A stretch of 64,000 nucleotides of DNA from Infirmifilum lucidum (GCF_014876775.1 NZ_CP062310.1:1031699-1095698), one strand, 5' to 3'; shown: positions 27,269 to 37,053, numbered from the stretch's first letter. The notes: a model not told the origin generated them from the sequence alone. A program made the numbers and translations.

Positions 27269-30200
27269 TTACGGGAGCCCAGAGCCACTCACGAGTCCTA
27301 GGAGGTAGATGAGTCGCGAGGTGGCCTCGACGTACTTCCTCGCTACGGAGTCCAGAAAGCTCGAGGCTTTATCGTGGTCTCTATAGAGCCTCTCGCCAAG
27401 CTTCTTCTGGATGTTTATTAGTTCCCGTTCCACGTCGGAGAGACTTACAGCCTCAGTGACTCCAATAAACTGTCTCTCGCTCTCTGGGAGGCTTGAAAGG
27501 ACGTTCTCGAGGCCTGCGACCTCAAGGCCGAGAGCCTCTGTAGCCTTACTCTTGACGTCCTCGACAAGCCTCATGTGTATCAAGCCGCTGAGTAGTGCTG
27601 CCTGGTACGTGAGGTTCAGTGAGTGCATCTCCTCCCGTATGCGCTCGAGCCCGAAGACAAGGACTTTAAAGCCAGCGTTCAGCAGTTTTTCAAGCCTACG
27701 ATGAACCTCTCCCGTGGAGCCCACCCTATAGAACTCCCTCACTACTTTTTCTATGACCACTTCTTCTCCGTCAAACAAGGCTATGTAGCCGTATATTATA
27801 TCGCCTTTGTCGTCCAGTGGTACTAGAAGGACGTCAAGGGATGCCAGCTTGAGGTGGCGACCAGGCTTAGGCACGTAGAACTTTCTGTTCTTAAATGTGA
27901 GCACGAGCTTATCCGATGTGAGTATGTACTCGATGACACGACGGGCCAGGTCTTTGGCGAGGCTCCACCTGGCCCCAAGGCTTATCCACTCGATATGGGC
28001 CTCTTCGTCACGCGTGAGTAATAAGACCTCTGCGACCTCGCTTGGAGTGTAGGCCTCCAACTCCTGGTATATCCTCTCCCAGGCGAGTTTCTCGAGGAGA
28101 CCCGCACACTCCTCCTCCCAGAGCACCAGTGACTTGCGCCCTCCGAGAGTTGAGAGCGAGTACGAGAAAGTGAAGAGAGGGAGCCTGTACGCTTCGCGCA
28201 GGAAGACCATTAGGAAGGCGAGGCCAAGTCTGATCCTCCTCATGTCCTCACTGTGGTCGAGCTCGACGAATTTCCCGTAGGTGTAGTCCTGGTACTTCCC
28301 GGCAGTGAGGGCTGGGACTTCTATGACTCGCCTATCCTTCACAACTATCGATCCGACCTCTGTCTCAACGGGCCGGCCGTGCTCTCTCTCAACAATCCAC
28401 ACGGTCTTGTAAGGGTACTTATGGTACATTCCGAACCCGCTGGTCGGCGGTATGACGTTGCTTACCACCTCTGTTAGGAGGCGCCCTCTCAAGTAATCTT
28501 GAAAGACGCTGGCGCGCTCCCCCCACTTGGCCTTAACCTTACGGTATTCCTCTAAGACGTACGCGAGAGAGTCGTTCTTGAGCAACACGTGCTCGTTGAG
28601 CGGCTGTACTACGATTCTCCTCACAGACCTACCTGTCTCCCCGCCCCGCTGGATCGCCGTGACTATTCCATCCACGGAGTAGTCTATACTGCCCACCTGG
28701 AACTTTTCAACGAGGTCTGAGAACGATATATCCTCCAGGTAGGTTTCGCCTTCCTCGCCGACGAATACCCGCTTAACGCCAAAGGGAGGTGCATACTCAT
28801 AGAAGTTGATGTAGTACCACGCATTCTCGCCCCTCCTGGTCAGGGAGCCCTGCTTGAATAGCCCTAGCTTCTCCAGGAACTCTGCTTCGTCTCTCGAAAG
28901 CCTGCCTCCGGACTTTACCTTGTACAAAGCGTAGAAGAGTAACCCGTACTTATTATCCCTGTTCAACAGTGTTATTTCAACGGGGCTCTCGATCCATTTC
29001 CTCAAGACCTCAACTCCCCTCGTGAGGAGCTCTCGATCCCACCTCGACCCGGGGAATATCACGGTTTCCGTGTATGGTATTGTAGCCCTCCTCCCCTTTC
29101 TCCCGTTCCGCTGGTGGAACTCGCGCACGTCATCGGGGAGCCCTATATGCACGACTCTCGCGACGACGCCTATGTCAATCCCTTGCGTGAGAGTTCGAGG
29201 CGAAATCACAACCTTCACATGGCCCTCTCTCATGAGCTTCTCGATTTCCTGGCGCCTTTCTTTGCTCACCAAGTGGTGGTGCGGGGCCACAAGGCTCCTC
29301 TTATTCTCTGGGAGCGAGCTCGTAAGCTTCCTGTAAGTTTCCTCTGCTTTGTTTATACTCCTCGTAAATACAAGCGTAGCGTACTCATCGTTCACGTACT
29401 CTCGCAGGACGTCAACAGGGTCGAGCCGGGCCGGGTAGACTTCTAGCCCGAGCGACTGGAGAACCTCCAGGACTTTAAAGTAGTTCTTCTTAAACTCGTC
29501 AAAGTCGTCTAGAGCCCGTGCTATCTCCTTCCCACTGCTAAGCCTCTCCACCACGTCTCTGTATACTCTAAGCTTAAGCCACTCCTCTCGTAGGTTCTTT
29601 CCGAGCACGATGAACACCCTATCTGGACGCTTGAACGGTTTTCCGTCTATGATGCTACACTCCCTACCTGTGTACTCCTTGAGTACGGCGCACATGTCCT
29701 CTGGATTTGAAAGAGTGGCTGTCAGGACGGCGGTCTGGAGACCCCCTCTGATCTCGGAGAGTATCCGGATGAGTGAGAGTAGGAGCGATAGCTCCCTAGG
29801 GCTGTAGAAGTCGATTTCGTCCACGACCAACAGATCCATCTTGCTTAGGAAGCCCAAGAGCAGGCTTGTTGAAGGCTTAACAGCAATTCTCTTCACGTCC
29901 ATTAGGAGGAAGGCGGGATTCGTGACGACGATGTCGGAGCCTGCTACCTCGTTCTTAAGTTGCCCGAAGCTCTTGCCGGTTTTCCTGAGCCTAGTGGTCG
30001 AGTCAACGGGGAACACTCTCATACCGACGCCTGCGGAGTACTCCTCGAGCCTCGACAGCTGGTCATAGGACAAGGCAAGCGTAGGGTAGATGGCGAGCGC
30101 CTTCTTTTTCTCCTTGGCCACATAGAGCCACCATGCCTCAGTCTTCCCGCTACCAGTTCCAGAACGTAGCACCACATTTTTCCCGTTGCACAACTCCACG

Positions 30201-30433
30201 AAAGCCTCGTACTGGTGCCGGTAAAGCCTTTTTGATGCAAGGTAGGAGAGTCTCGGCGTCCCCGGGAGGCCTCCGAGGATCTCGCCGAAGGTAATGTTTG
30301 CTGTTTCGGGTTCAACACCCCCCTCCGCGAAGCTGTAAAACTCTACTCCAAGCCTTTTCAAGACTTCGCCTGTGTCGATCATTACATGCGCCCTCCTTCT
30401 ATTGTTCCACGAATCCCCAGCTAAAAATACCAT
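27269..30433 (-). CDS. Large SF2 DEAD/DEAH-type helicase with unusual C-terminal domain
   Basis: 1,054 residues. Motif I RSGTGSGKTE (near 95), Ia YPTLALSYDQ, Ib TNPAFLL, motif II as VVDEIDFY (DEID box), III LTATL, IV VFTRS, V TQGIDIG and VI QRNGRKGRR give two complete RecA domains. The middle part resembles Lhr/MrfA-like helicases only in layout. The C-terminal 200 residues contain SLDVLLVPLDDKGDIIYGYIAL and KVLVFGLERIREEM, which may be a degenerate DEDD-exonuclease fold (inference). ATG 30433 and ATG 30379 are both possible starts. Role unknown. Confidence 0.82.
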   Translation of the reverse strand: MVFLAGDSWNNRRRAHVMIDTGEVLKRLGVEFYSFAEGGVEPETANITFGEILGGLPGTPRLSYLASKRLYRHQYEAFVELCNGKNVVLRSGTGSGKTEAWWLYVAKEKKKALAIYPTLALSYDQLSRLEEYSAGVGMRVFPVDSTTRLRKTGKSFGQLKNEVAGSDIVVTNPAFLLMDVKRIAVKPSTSLLLGFLSKMDLLVVDEIDFYSPRELSLLLSLIRILSEIRGGLQTAVLTATLSNPEDMCAVLKEYTGRECSIIDGKPFKRPDRVFIVLGKNLREEWLKLRVYRDVVERLSSGKEIARALDDFDEFKKNYFKVLEVLQSLGLEVYPARLDPVDVLREYVNDEYATLVFTRSINKAEETYRKLTSSLPENKRSLVAPHHHLVSKERRQEIEKLMREGHVKVVISPRTLTQGIDIGVVARVVHIGLPDDVREFHQRNGRKGRRATIPYTETVIFPGSRWDRELLTRGVEVLRKWIESPVEITLLNRDNKYGLLFYALYKVKSGGRLSRDEAEFLEKLGLFKQGSLTRRGENAWYYINFYEYAPPFGVKRVFVGEEGETYLEDISFSDLVEKFQVGSIDYSVDGIVTAIQRGGETGRSVRRIVVQPLNEHVLLKNDSLAYVLEEYRKVKAKWGERASVFQDYLRGRLLTEVVSNVIPPTSGFGMYHKYPYKTVWIVEREHGRPVETEVGSIVVKDRRVIEVPALTAGKYQDYTYGKFVELDHSEDMRRIRLGLAFLMVFLREAYRLPLFTFSYSLSTLGGRKSLVLWEEECAGLLEKLAWERIYQELEAYTPSEVAEVLLLTRDEEAHIEWISLGARWSLAKDLARRVIEYILTSDKLVLTFKNRKFYVPKPGRHLKLASLDVLLVPLDDKGDIIYGYIALFDGEEVVIEKVVREFYRVGSTGEVHRRLEKLLNAGFKVLVFGLERIREEMHSLNLTYQAALLSGLIHMRLVEDVKSKATEALGLEVAGLENVLSSLPESERQFIGVTEAVSLSDVERELINIQKKLGERLYRDHDKASSFLDSVARKYVEATSRLIYLLGLVSGSGLP

Positions 30434-30495
30434 TCCCCGGTAGAGCAGGAGGGGAACATCGCAACACTCATTATACCCCTGGCAACTTTCAGGTT

Positions 30496-31176
30496 ATGTA
30501 TCCGATGATAGACTGGCTGTTAAGGATAGCTAGCGGTGTCGGGGGCTACCTTGGCGTATTTGTAATTTCAGTCCTCGGTAACCTAATCCCGTTTATTCCA
30601 ATTCCGTACCTGGTCGCAGTGTACCTCTACGCCGCGCTAATACCAGGGTGCAACCCCATACTCCTAGGCCTTGTCAGCGGAGTAGGGGCAGGCTTTGGCA
30701 AGCTCTTGATTTATTTTACCAGCCGCGGTGTTTCGCACATTGTTCTCAGCGAGGATACCCGTAAAAGATACTCCAGGCTGTCTTCAATGCTAGGCATGTG
30801 GGGCGCAATAGCTGTTTTTCTTTTTGCAGCTACCCCTAGTCCAGACGACGTGATAATAGTACTCTTGGGGCTAATGGGGTATAACCCTCTGAAATTCTTC
30901 ATAGGAGTTACTGCAGGTAAGGTCGTAATTAGCATACTGACGGCCTACACGGGCATGGCTGTAGCTGAAATTACTGGAGGAGAATTCTGGATTGAACTTA
31001 CAGCCTCAATAGTCCTGTTTATCGTTGTAATGGTGGTAATCTCGCTGATTGACTGGGAGGGGGTCTTGGTAACGCTCGGTGAGAGGGGGGTCAAGGGCTT
31101 GGTGGACGAGGTTAAGAGTAAGGGGCTTGCTGCAGTTTTCTTCTCGCGAAAAACAAATAAGAAGACGCGAAGCTAA
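30496..31176 (+). CDS. VTT/DedA-like membrane protein
   Basis: 226 residues with four to six hydrophobic spans, the re-entrant-type motif GAGFGKLLIYFTSRG and the ATPSPDDVIIVLLGLMGYNPLKFF region seen in VTT (SNARE-associated/DedA) proteins, which act as lipid scramblases or transporters. It ends in a basic cytosolic tail. ATG 30496 avoids the 135-bp overlap with the divergent helicase that a longer frame (from 30298) would need. It is 8 bp upstream of PRPP synthetase. Confidence 0.75.
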   Translation: MYPMIDWLLRIASGVGGYLGVFVISVLGNLIPFIPIPYLVAVYLYAALIPGCNPILLGLVSGVGAGFGKLLIYFTSRGVSHIVLSEDTRKRYSRLSSMLGMWGAIAVFLFAATPSPDDVIIVLLGLMGYNPLKFFIGVTAGKVVISILTAYTGMAVAEITGGEFWIELTASIVLFIVVMVVISLIDWEGVLVTLGERGVKGLVDEVKSKGLAAVFFSRKTNKKTRS

Positions 31177-31184
31177 AAGCACAC

Positions 31185-32072
31185 GTGACTGTGTACTCCT
31201 TCGAGAATTCTTACGGTATTGCAGCCGGCATAGCCAGGGCGGTAGGGGATAAACTCGTCCAGCTCGAATACAAGCTCTTTCCCGACGGGGAGAGCTACAT
31301 CAGAGTACCTCAAAAACCCGAGGGCCCAGCGGTGCTTGTCGCATCACTGTACCCCAATCCTGATAAAAGGATATTCGAGTTTTTCATGGCTATTGAGGCC
31401 CTGAGGCACATGACCCAGGACGTCATAGTAGGGGTAGTACCCTACATGGCTTACGCCAGGCAGGATAAGAGGTTCCTCGAGGGGGAACCGATCAGCGTGA
31501 AGATAGTCTTGGAAACCCTCAAAAACCTTGGACTAGACGGGCTCCTGGTAGTCGACATGCACAAACCGTCTGTTCTAGCGGAGTACTGGAGCAGGCCCTA
31601 CCGTAACGTCCTCGTTGACAGGCTAATAGCAGATTACTTTAGGGGCAGGCTCTCAGACCCTCTAGTCCTTGCTCCTGACGCAGGTGCCTTAGAGAGGGCA
31701 AGGAGGGTCGCTGAGCACCTCGGAGCAGACTACGACCATCTGGTTAAGGAGCGCGACCGCGTAACAGGGGAGGTCAAGGTTTCAACTAAGACACTCAGCG
31801 TAGCAGGTAGAGATGTCCTGATCGTAGACGATATTATTAGCACCGGCGGAACAATGGCTCTAGCAGCTAAAACTGTACTTGCACAGGGGGCCCGGAGTAT
31901 CTACGCTGCCTGTACGCACGCTGTGATGGTCAAGGGGGCCCTCGACTTGTTATTGTTCTCAGGTGTAAGCGAGGTCGTTGCAACAGACACCGTACCTTCC
32001 CCGGTGTCTAAAGTCTCAGTCACGCCTGCAGTTGTCGACGAGTTAAGGCTCCTATTGGAGGAAGTTCTCTAG
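31185..32072 (+). CDS. prs: Ribose-phosphate pyrophosphokinase (PRPP synthetase)
   Basis: Makes PRPP from ribose 5-phosphate and ATP. The 295 residues contain LFPDGESYIRVP, the PYMAYARQDKRF flexible loop, VVDMH and the PRPP loop VDDIISTGGT. GTG start at 31185. The C-terminus overlaps the end of herA on the other strand by 21 bp. Normal length. Confidence 0.95.
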   Translation: MTVYSFENSYGIAAGIARAVGDKLVQLEYKLFPDGESYIRVPQKPEGPAVLVASLYPNPDKRIFEFFMAIEALRHMTQDVIVGVVPYMAYARQDKRFLEGEPISVKIVLETLKNLGLDGLLVVDMHKPSVLAEYWSRPYRNVLVDRLIADYFRGRLSDPLVLAPDAGALERARRVAEHLGADYDHLVKERDRVTGEVKVSTKTLSVAGRDVLIVDDIISTGGTMALAAKTVLAQGARSIYAACTHAVMVKGALDLLLFSGVSEVVATDTVPSPVSKVSVTPAVVDELRLLLEEVL

Positions 32073-33749
32073 CTTCGCCGCCCTGTCCCGGGCCTCTCCG
32101 GGCCCGGTGTTCTCTATACTTCTCTCTCTGTGAGCGAAAAGTAGTCTTGAAATGTCGATAAACTCGGGGCTCTCTGCCCATGCCTTAGACCAATCCACAT
32201 CCTTGCCTCCAAGCTCGGCCGAGTAAATGCGAGTAAAGCTGTGCACATTAATAATTGCAGGGACGGGAGCGGCTGCCCCGGAAATGAGTGCTTGCCCCAC
32301 CGTTAGACTGGCAAGCCCCTGTATTAATTCTCCAATTATGTCCTCCACGCTGAGCATTATGTGGCGCTGATCCTCGGGGTTCGTAGTTCTCAGCGCGATT
32401 AGTGTGCCGCATTGCGCTAGTAGCGTCTGGCTCAGCTCCCTCGGTCTCTGGCTTACTATTCCGAGCCCTACTCCGAACTTCCTCCCCTCTTTAGCGATCT
32501 TCTCAAGTATCTGGCGCGACGGGACATCGCGGTCCTTGGGGGCGTAGACATGCGCCTCCTCTACTATTACGAGGGTCGGGAGCACGCTCCCGGCCTGCAC
32601 GTGTGCTGATACGACTCTCCACAATGCACGAAGAATCGTTGCTACGGTTGTCACCTGGACCTCGCTCGGCAGACCCCCAAGTGCTATAATGTTCAGCCCT
32701 TCGCCGAAGAGGCTCTTGTAGAGTTGCGTGTAGGCACGCCCGCTCCTCTCCGGTTCTGCTCCCGAAGTTTTCTCATATATCTTCTCGCTCATAACAGGAG
32801 ATGTTATGAAGGAGAGATCAGGGTCGTCGAGGAGGCTCGAAAGCTTAAGCTTAAGGTCAATCGCGGAATCGTCACGCCCTCCCTTTGATCCGATCCTCTC
32901 CACGAGTTGCCTAGCCTTGAAGTATATAGGGTCGTCGGGAGCGGCGTGGGGCCATCTCTCGCGGCGAACCGATAGCAAGGCTTCGCGGAGGTAGAGTAAC
33001 TGCTTCGTTGCACGGCTGTCGAGCTTCAAGAGCTCTGCTATCTCCTCGAAGCCAAGAGTCCACATCGGCACCTCCAGCGGAATGGGCTCAATCCCGTACC
33101 TTAGCTTTACTAGTTCCGAGAGGCGGCCACCAGGAGAAAATACTCGTACTCTTTCCTTGAAGACTTTGGCTAGTGGAATATATTCGCTATGCGTGTCTAT
33201 GAGCACGATCCGCGGGTTTGGGTATTTTTCAAGTATCCTCGAGACTACCACCGCAACGGTATTTGACTTCCCAGAGCCTGTCATCGCGAGAACAGCGAAG
33301 TGCCTAGACGCGAGCATGTTCAAGTCGATAGTAAAGTTGACGTCGGAAGTCGAGGCTAGTGTCCCGACATCGACATCGTATGCTGATAGGAGGAGCTTGA
33401 GTCGCTCCGGGTCTGCTAGGAAGACTCTCTCGCCAGGGGCTGGGAGGCTTTCAACCCCCTTGAATATCTTCCCCTCGCGGATGTACCCGACCACCACTGC
33501 CGTTACCTCGTTCCGTATCACAGTTATATCCTCATAACCCTCAAGCTCTTCAAGAACCCGACCCCTCTTGTAGAGTTCATCTACTAAGAGGTAGCCCGTA
33601 ACGAGCGCCAGGTGCTGGATCCCGCTAGAGGAGCGGAAGATGACGTATGTTCCCGGCCTGGAAATTTTCTCGAAAGCCGTGTCTGGGACGGCTATTCGTA
33701 GTATGTTCCGCCCGAAGACGTTGACAATTTTCCCAATTTCCTCCATCAA
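32052..33749 (-). CDS. herA: HerA-type bipolar DNA helicase/translocase
   Basis: 565 residues: an N-terminal HAS beta-barrel (1-150), then the FtsK-like HerA ATPase with Walker A MTGSGKSNT (near 155), Walker B LVIVEEAH and the arginine-rich QRPRELSQTLL segment. HerA and NurA form a ring-nuclease complex that resects DNA ends. It follows nurA by 53 bp on the same strand, so they form one unit. Mre11 and Rad50, often next to these genes, are absent here. Confidence 0.93.
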   Translation of the reverse strand: MMEEIGKIVNVFGRNILRIAVPDTAFEKISRPGTYVIFRSSSGIQHLALVTGYLLVDELYKRGRVLEELEGYEDITVIRNEVTAVVVGYIREGKIFKGVESLPAPGERVFLADPERLKLLLSAYDVDVGTLASTSDVNFTIDLNMLASRHFAVLAMTGSGKSNTVAVVVSRILEKYPNPRIVLIDTHSEYIPLAKVFKERVRVFSPGGRLSELVKLRYGIEPIPLEVPMWTLGFEEIAELLKLDSRATKQLLYLREALLSVRRERWPHAAPDDPIYFKARQLVERIGSKGGRDDSAIDLKLKLSSLLDDPDLSFITSPVMSEKIYEKTSGAEPERSGRAYTQLYKSLFGEGLNIIALGGLPSEVQVTTVATILRALWRVVSAHVQAGSVLPTLVIVEEAHVYAPKDRDVPSRQILEKIAKEGRKFGVGLGIVSQRPRELSQTLLAQCGTLIALRTTNPEDQRHIMLSVEDIIGELIQGLASLTVGQALISGAAAPVPAIINVHSFTRIYSAELGGKDVDWSKAWAESPEFIDISRLLFAHRERSIENTGPGEARDRAAKLENFLQ

Positions 33750-33802
33750 GCGTCAGCCCACGTTTAAAAGGCGTTGCGCTAATAAATCAGTCTTTGCCGG
33801 TT

Positions 33803-35068
33803 CTAGAGAACGAACTCGCGTCCCAGTGGAGACAGAATAGCTCTGAATACTCCACTCGAGTTCTGCCAGAGCCTGGTGGCGAGAACGTCTACGAGGCCCT
33901 GTTGTATCAAGGCCTTGTGGTGTACCAGGCTAAGAGGCTTCGGGTATCCGCTTCTTTCGTCTGCAAACGCAGACATCGTCGCCAGCACGTCTTCCAGCAC
34001 GTCCCTAGCCACGAGGTCAGAGGGGAACGTCATCTGCAGAACAGGCCCGAACTTCGACAGCTTGAAGTACACGACAGTAAACCTGCTGAACCTGTAGGCA
34101 TGCTCGATGGTGTCTTGCGACGCTACTGGCACTTGAGGTGGAGTTACAGGCTTTAGCGACTTCAACCGGGAGCTCTCGTCTAGGACGAGGTACACTTTTT
34201 CCCTGTTATGCCAGACCCACTCGAGCAGGACTGTATCGTTGAGCCAACTCCTCACGTTCAATTTGTCCGATAGGAAGCGGCTCGCCGTCTCCTTTGCTAC
34301 CCACACTGGAGTGGCATTGTTCTCCTCTGCTGATAAGAGGAGTTTGGCTAGGAGTCGCAGGTATAGGTTATTCTCAACGAAGGCCGTGCTGAAGTCTATC
34401 AGGAGCTGCTTGTCTACGTACATGTCTACGCCGTGCTGTACAAGAGATGAGTATATCGAGTCGGCGAAGTCGTATATACTCTGCAAGAATGCATGCGCTA
34501 TCTTGTAGAGTTTTGACAACTCTGCCTCTTTACAAGCTTTCTCAATGAACGCGTCGGTAGCACTGTTAATTGTCTCGTCGACATTCTCTCCCTCGAGAAT
34601 CTCCCGGAGCACTATCTGGTGATTCTTCAGCCTGGACTGTAGTTGCGCGATGCTATCATACAGTGGTCCGTAACCTGATAGCAAGGACGCAAGGTAGCTC
34701 CCGTCGAACACGACAGCCTCTATATTTCTTCTCAACGCTCTTATTCCCTCAATGAGCTCAAGAGAGCCCATGATGGACGATGCTCTGGTTTCACCGTAGA
34801 ACTTCGGTATGAGGATGTGGAGCAGGGGGTGTTTTGCTCCCGGCAAGCCTTCTACAAGCTTCTTCGAGACAACACCCAGAGACGCGACCGAAAGTGCAGA
34901 TACGAATGACCCCTGTCTCTCGCTTATTGCATAGCTTCCATCTATGAACCAAGACGAGTTCAATTGTCTACTGCTAGTGATAGTACCCGGCTCCTCGAGT
35001 TCCCTCTTAGCTCTTAATACTATCTCCTCAATCTCGCGTAGTAGACGGGTCTTCTCTAGGCCTAGCAT
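33803..35068 (-). CDS. nurA: NurA 5'-3' nuclease
   Basis: 421 residues with the NurA pattern: the metal-binding aspartate in FIDGSYA (motif I), VVFDGSYL (motif II), VWVAKETASR, and a late GYPKPLSLVHHKAL in place of the usual YP.PL..AH. It works with HerA, encoded directly downstream. The start is at ATG 35068, 63 bp from the divergent M20 gene. Two-residue differences in motif III may reflect the crenarchaeal lineage. Confidence 0.88.
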   Translation of the reverse strand: MLGLEKTRLLREIEEIVLRAKRELEEPGTITSSRQLNSSWFIDGSYAISERQGSFVSALSVASLGVVSKKLVEGLPGAKHPLLHILIPKFYGETRASSIMGSLELIEGIRALRRNIEAVVFDGSYLASLLSGYGPLYDSIAQLQSRLKNHQIVLREILEGENVDETINSATDAFIEKACKEAELSKLYKIAHAFLQSIYDFADSIYSSLVQHGVDMYVDKQLLIDFSTAFVENNLYLRLLAKLLLSAEENNATPVWVAKETASRFLSDKLNVRSWLNDTVLLEWVWHNREKVYLVLDESSRLKSLKPVTPPQVPVASQDTIEHAYRFSRFTVVYFKLSKFGPVLQMTFPSDLVARDVLEDVLATMSAFADERSGYPKPLSLVHHKALIQQGLVDVLATRLWQNSSGVFRAILSPLGREFVL

Positions 35069-35131
35069 TATTTCACCTGAGATGTAGTGTAACCAAAAGT
35101 ATATTTCCCTCTTTCTACGCTCAGAAAAAGG

Positions 35132-36358
35132 ATGGCGGAAAAGTTCGACATGGTCAAGTTCTTGACCGACTTGGTGAGGATTCCTAGCGAGTCAGGCTAC
35201 CAGGGTAACGTTATAACTCGGAAGAACTACAGGGAAGTCGTTGAGCTCATACAGGGTGCGTCTTTAGACAACGGGCTCTCCGTCCAGAGAGTTGACCTGC
35301 TCGGCGGAGAGATACCCACGCTCATCATTAGCCTTCCTGGCGCTCCAAAAAACAAGCCCTCGCTGGCCTTCGTAACTCACTATGACGTTGTCCCAGCTAA
35401 AGGTCCCTGGATCGTTGACGGCCAGCAGATGGATCCGTACGAGCCGGTCGTGAAAGACGGCAAGGTCTATGGCAGAGGAGCGGCCGACGATAAGTCGGCT
35501 ATCGCGGCGGCTCTGGCAGGCCTTATTGCTCTCAAGGGCTCCGAGGATAGACTCCGCTACAATCCTATGCTCGTTGTAACGGGAGACGAAGAAGTGGGGG
35601 GAACAGGTGTTAAAGCCTTACTCGAGCAGGGTCTCAGGTGGGATCGCGTGATAATAGTTGACTCGGGCTCTGAATACGTTTCGGTGGGTGCTAGCGGCGT
35701 AATCCACGGGTGGATTAAGGTAAAGGGCAAGTCTGGCCACGCTGGATATCCCCACGGGGCACGTAACGCTGTTGAAGACCTTCTAAAGCTCTTATGGGAG
35801 TTACAGGAGTACAAGTCTATTAGGAGTAAGAAAGTCTCAAAGCTCCCATCTCCTCCCGGTAGCCCTGTACCGTGTGTATGGGGTCGCTTTACAATAACTG
35901 TTCTCAAGCTCCCGGAGACTGAGCCAGAGAAGCACAACAGGATTCCGGGTGAGGCTTGGGCTGGATTCGACATGAGACTAATACCAGAGGAGAGGGTAGA
36001 CGAGGCTTTAGGCGAGTTCTATGCCTTCTTCTCATCCGCTGTCGCGAAGCTCGGAGTCAATGCCTCTGTCGAAGTAATTACAGGCCAGCCGGGATGGTTT
36101 GCGAAGAACGAGCTCTTCGTGAGAGAAGTCGTGGAGGCCGCAAAGAGGGCGTACAGGGATGTCGGATTTAAAGGCGAGCCCAGCGTTGTCGCTGAGCTTG
36201 GTGGCAACGACGGCACGCATTTCGACTTCTACGGGATGGACGTGGTAGCCTTTGGAACCATAAGGGAGGGGACTAATATCCACTCTGAGGGCGAGTTTGT
36301 CTACGTCGAAGACTTAGAAATGTTCAAGCGGTTCATGCTCAACCTCCTCGTGACGTAG
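35132..36358 (+). CDS. M20-family metallopeptidase (ArgE/DapE-like)
   Basis: Two-zinc amidohydrolase of 408 residues: THYDVVP (His), GRGAADDKSA (bridging Asp), TGDEEVGG (Glu pair), the lid domain with the GASGVIHGWIKVKGKSGHAGYP histidine, and the final NIHSEGEFV. The substrate could be an N-acyl amino acid or small peptide; it is not clear which. It ends 2 bp before the moaD-moaE gene. Confidence 0.87.
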   Translation: MAEKFDMVKFLTDLVRIPSESGYQGNVITRKNYREVVELIQGASLDNGLSVQRVDLLGGEIPTLIISLPGAPKNKPSLAFVTHYDVVPAKGPWIVDGQQMDPYEPVVKDGKVYGRGAADDKSAIAAALAGLIALKGSEDRLRYNPMLVVTGDEEVGGTGVKALLEQGLRWDRVIIVDSGSEYVSVGASGVIHGWIKVKGKSGHAGYPHGARNAVEDLLKLLWELQEYKSIRSKKVSKLPSPPGSPVPCVWGRFTITVLKLPETEPEKHNRIPGEAWAGFDMRLIPEERVDEALGEFYAFFSSAVAKLGVNASVEVITGQPGWFAKNELFVREVVEAAKRAYRDVGFKGEPSVVAELGGNDGTHFDFYGMDVVAFGTIREGTNIHSEGEFVYVEDLEMFKRFMLNLLVT

Positions 36359-36360
36359 CC

Positions 36361-37053
36361 ATGCAGGTAAAGGTAAAGTTTATCTCTCTTTTCCGCGATA
36401 TCGTAGGGCATAGTGACGATGTTCTCGAGGTTCCAGAAGCCGAGAACACGCTAAGTAGAGTTTTGTCCATCATCTCGGAGAAGTACCCGCGCCTCAAGGA
36501 ATACATCAGCAGTGGCGAGTTCGTAGTGCTTGTAAACTCCAAAGTCGCGGAGCCAAACGATAGCGTACGCGAGGGAGACGAGGTTATCATTATGCCCCCA
36601 ATTTCCGGGGGGTCTCACTTCGCGTTCGTCGACAGAGTGGATCCGATTGCACTATTAGACGGCATGTTGAAAGCTTTAGACGATAAAGCCGGGGCAGTCG
36701 CCATATTCATTGGGAGAGTCAAGGGAGTCGTTGACGGAAAGATTGTCAATGAGCTCCACTACGAGACTCTAGAACCTCTATCGACATCTACTCTCGCAAA
36801 AATAGGTGAGGAGGAGTCACAGAAGCATATGCTACTCTACACGGCGATATACCACAAGAGGGGGCCTGCAAAGCCGGGCGAACCTGTGCTATTTATAGGC
36901 GTTGCAGCCGAGGGGAGAAGAGAGGCGCTTGAAGCCTTGAGAGAGGTTCTTGAGCGGGTAAAACACGAGGCCTACGTGTGGAAGCTGGAGCGAAGAGAGG
37001 ATGGCGAGTACTGGATTATAGGGGACAGGAAGAGGGTTCCTAGGCTCTCTTAA
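36361..37053 (+). CDS. MoaD-MoaE fusion, molybdopterin synthase
   Basis: The first 84 residues are a MoaD ubiquitin-like domain ending PPISGG. They run without a break into a MoaE domain (85-230) with GAVAIFIGRVKG and the RRGPAKPGE-like KRGPAKPGEPVLF. MoaD must be thiocarboxylated on a free C-terminal Gly-Gly, so this fusion should need cleavage after Gly84, as reported for mycobacterial MoaX. The tail overlaps moaC on the other strand by 14 bp. It groups with moaC and moaB. Confidence 0.93.
   Translation: MQVKVKFISLFRDIVGHSDDVLEVPEAENTLSRVLSIISEKYPRLKEYISSGEFVVLVNSKVAEPNDSVREGDEVIIMPPISGGSHFAFVDRVDPIALLDGMLKALDDKAGAVAIFIGRVKGVVDGKIVNELHYETLEPLSTSTLAKIGEEESQKHMLLYTAIYHKRGPAKPGEPVLFIGVAAEGRREALEALREVLERVKHEAYVWKLERREDGEYWIIGDRKRVPRLS

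Noticed and set aside
27269-35068. A defence island built from the helicase, herA and nurA
   Set aside because: NurA-HerA is a housekeeping pair in archaea, and the genes between (VTT protein, PRPP synthetase) are ordinary. There is no toxin, transposase or other defence marker.
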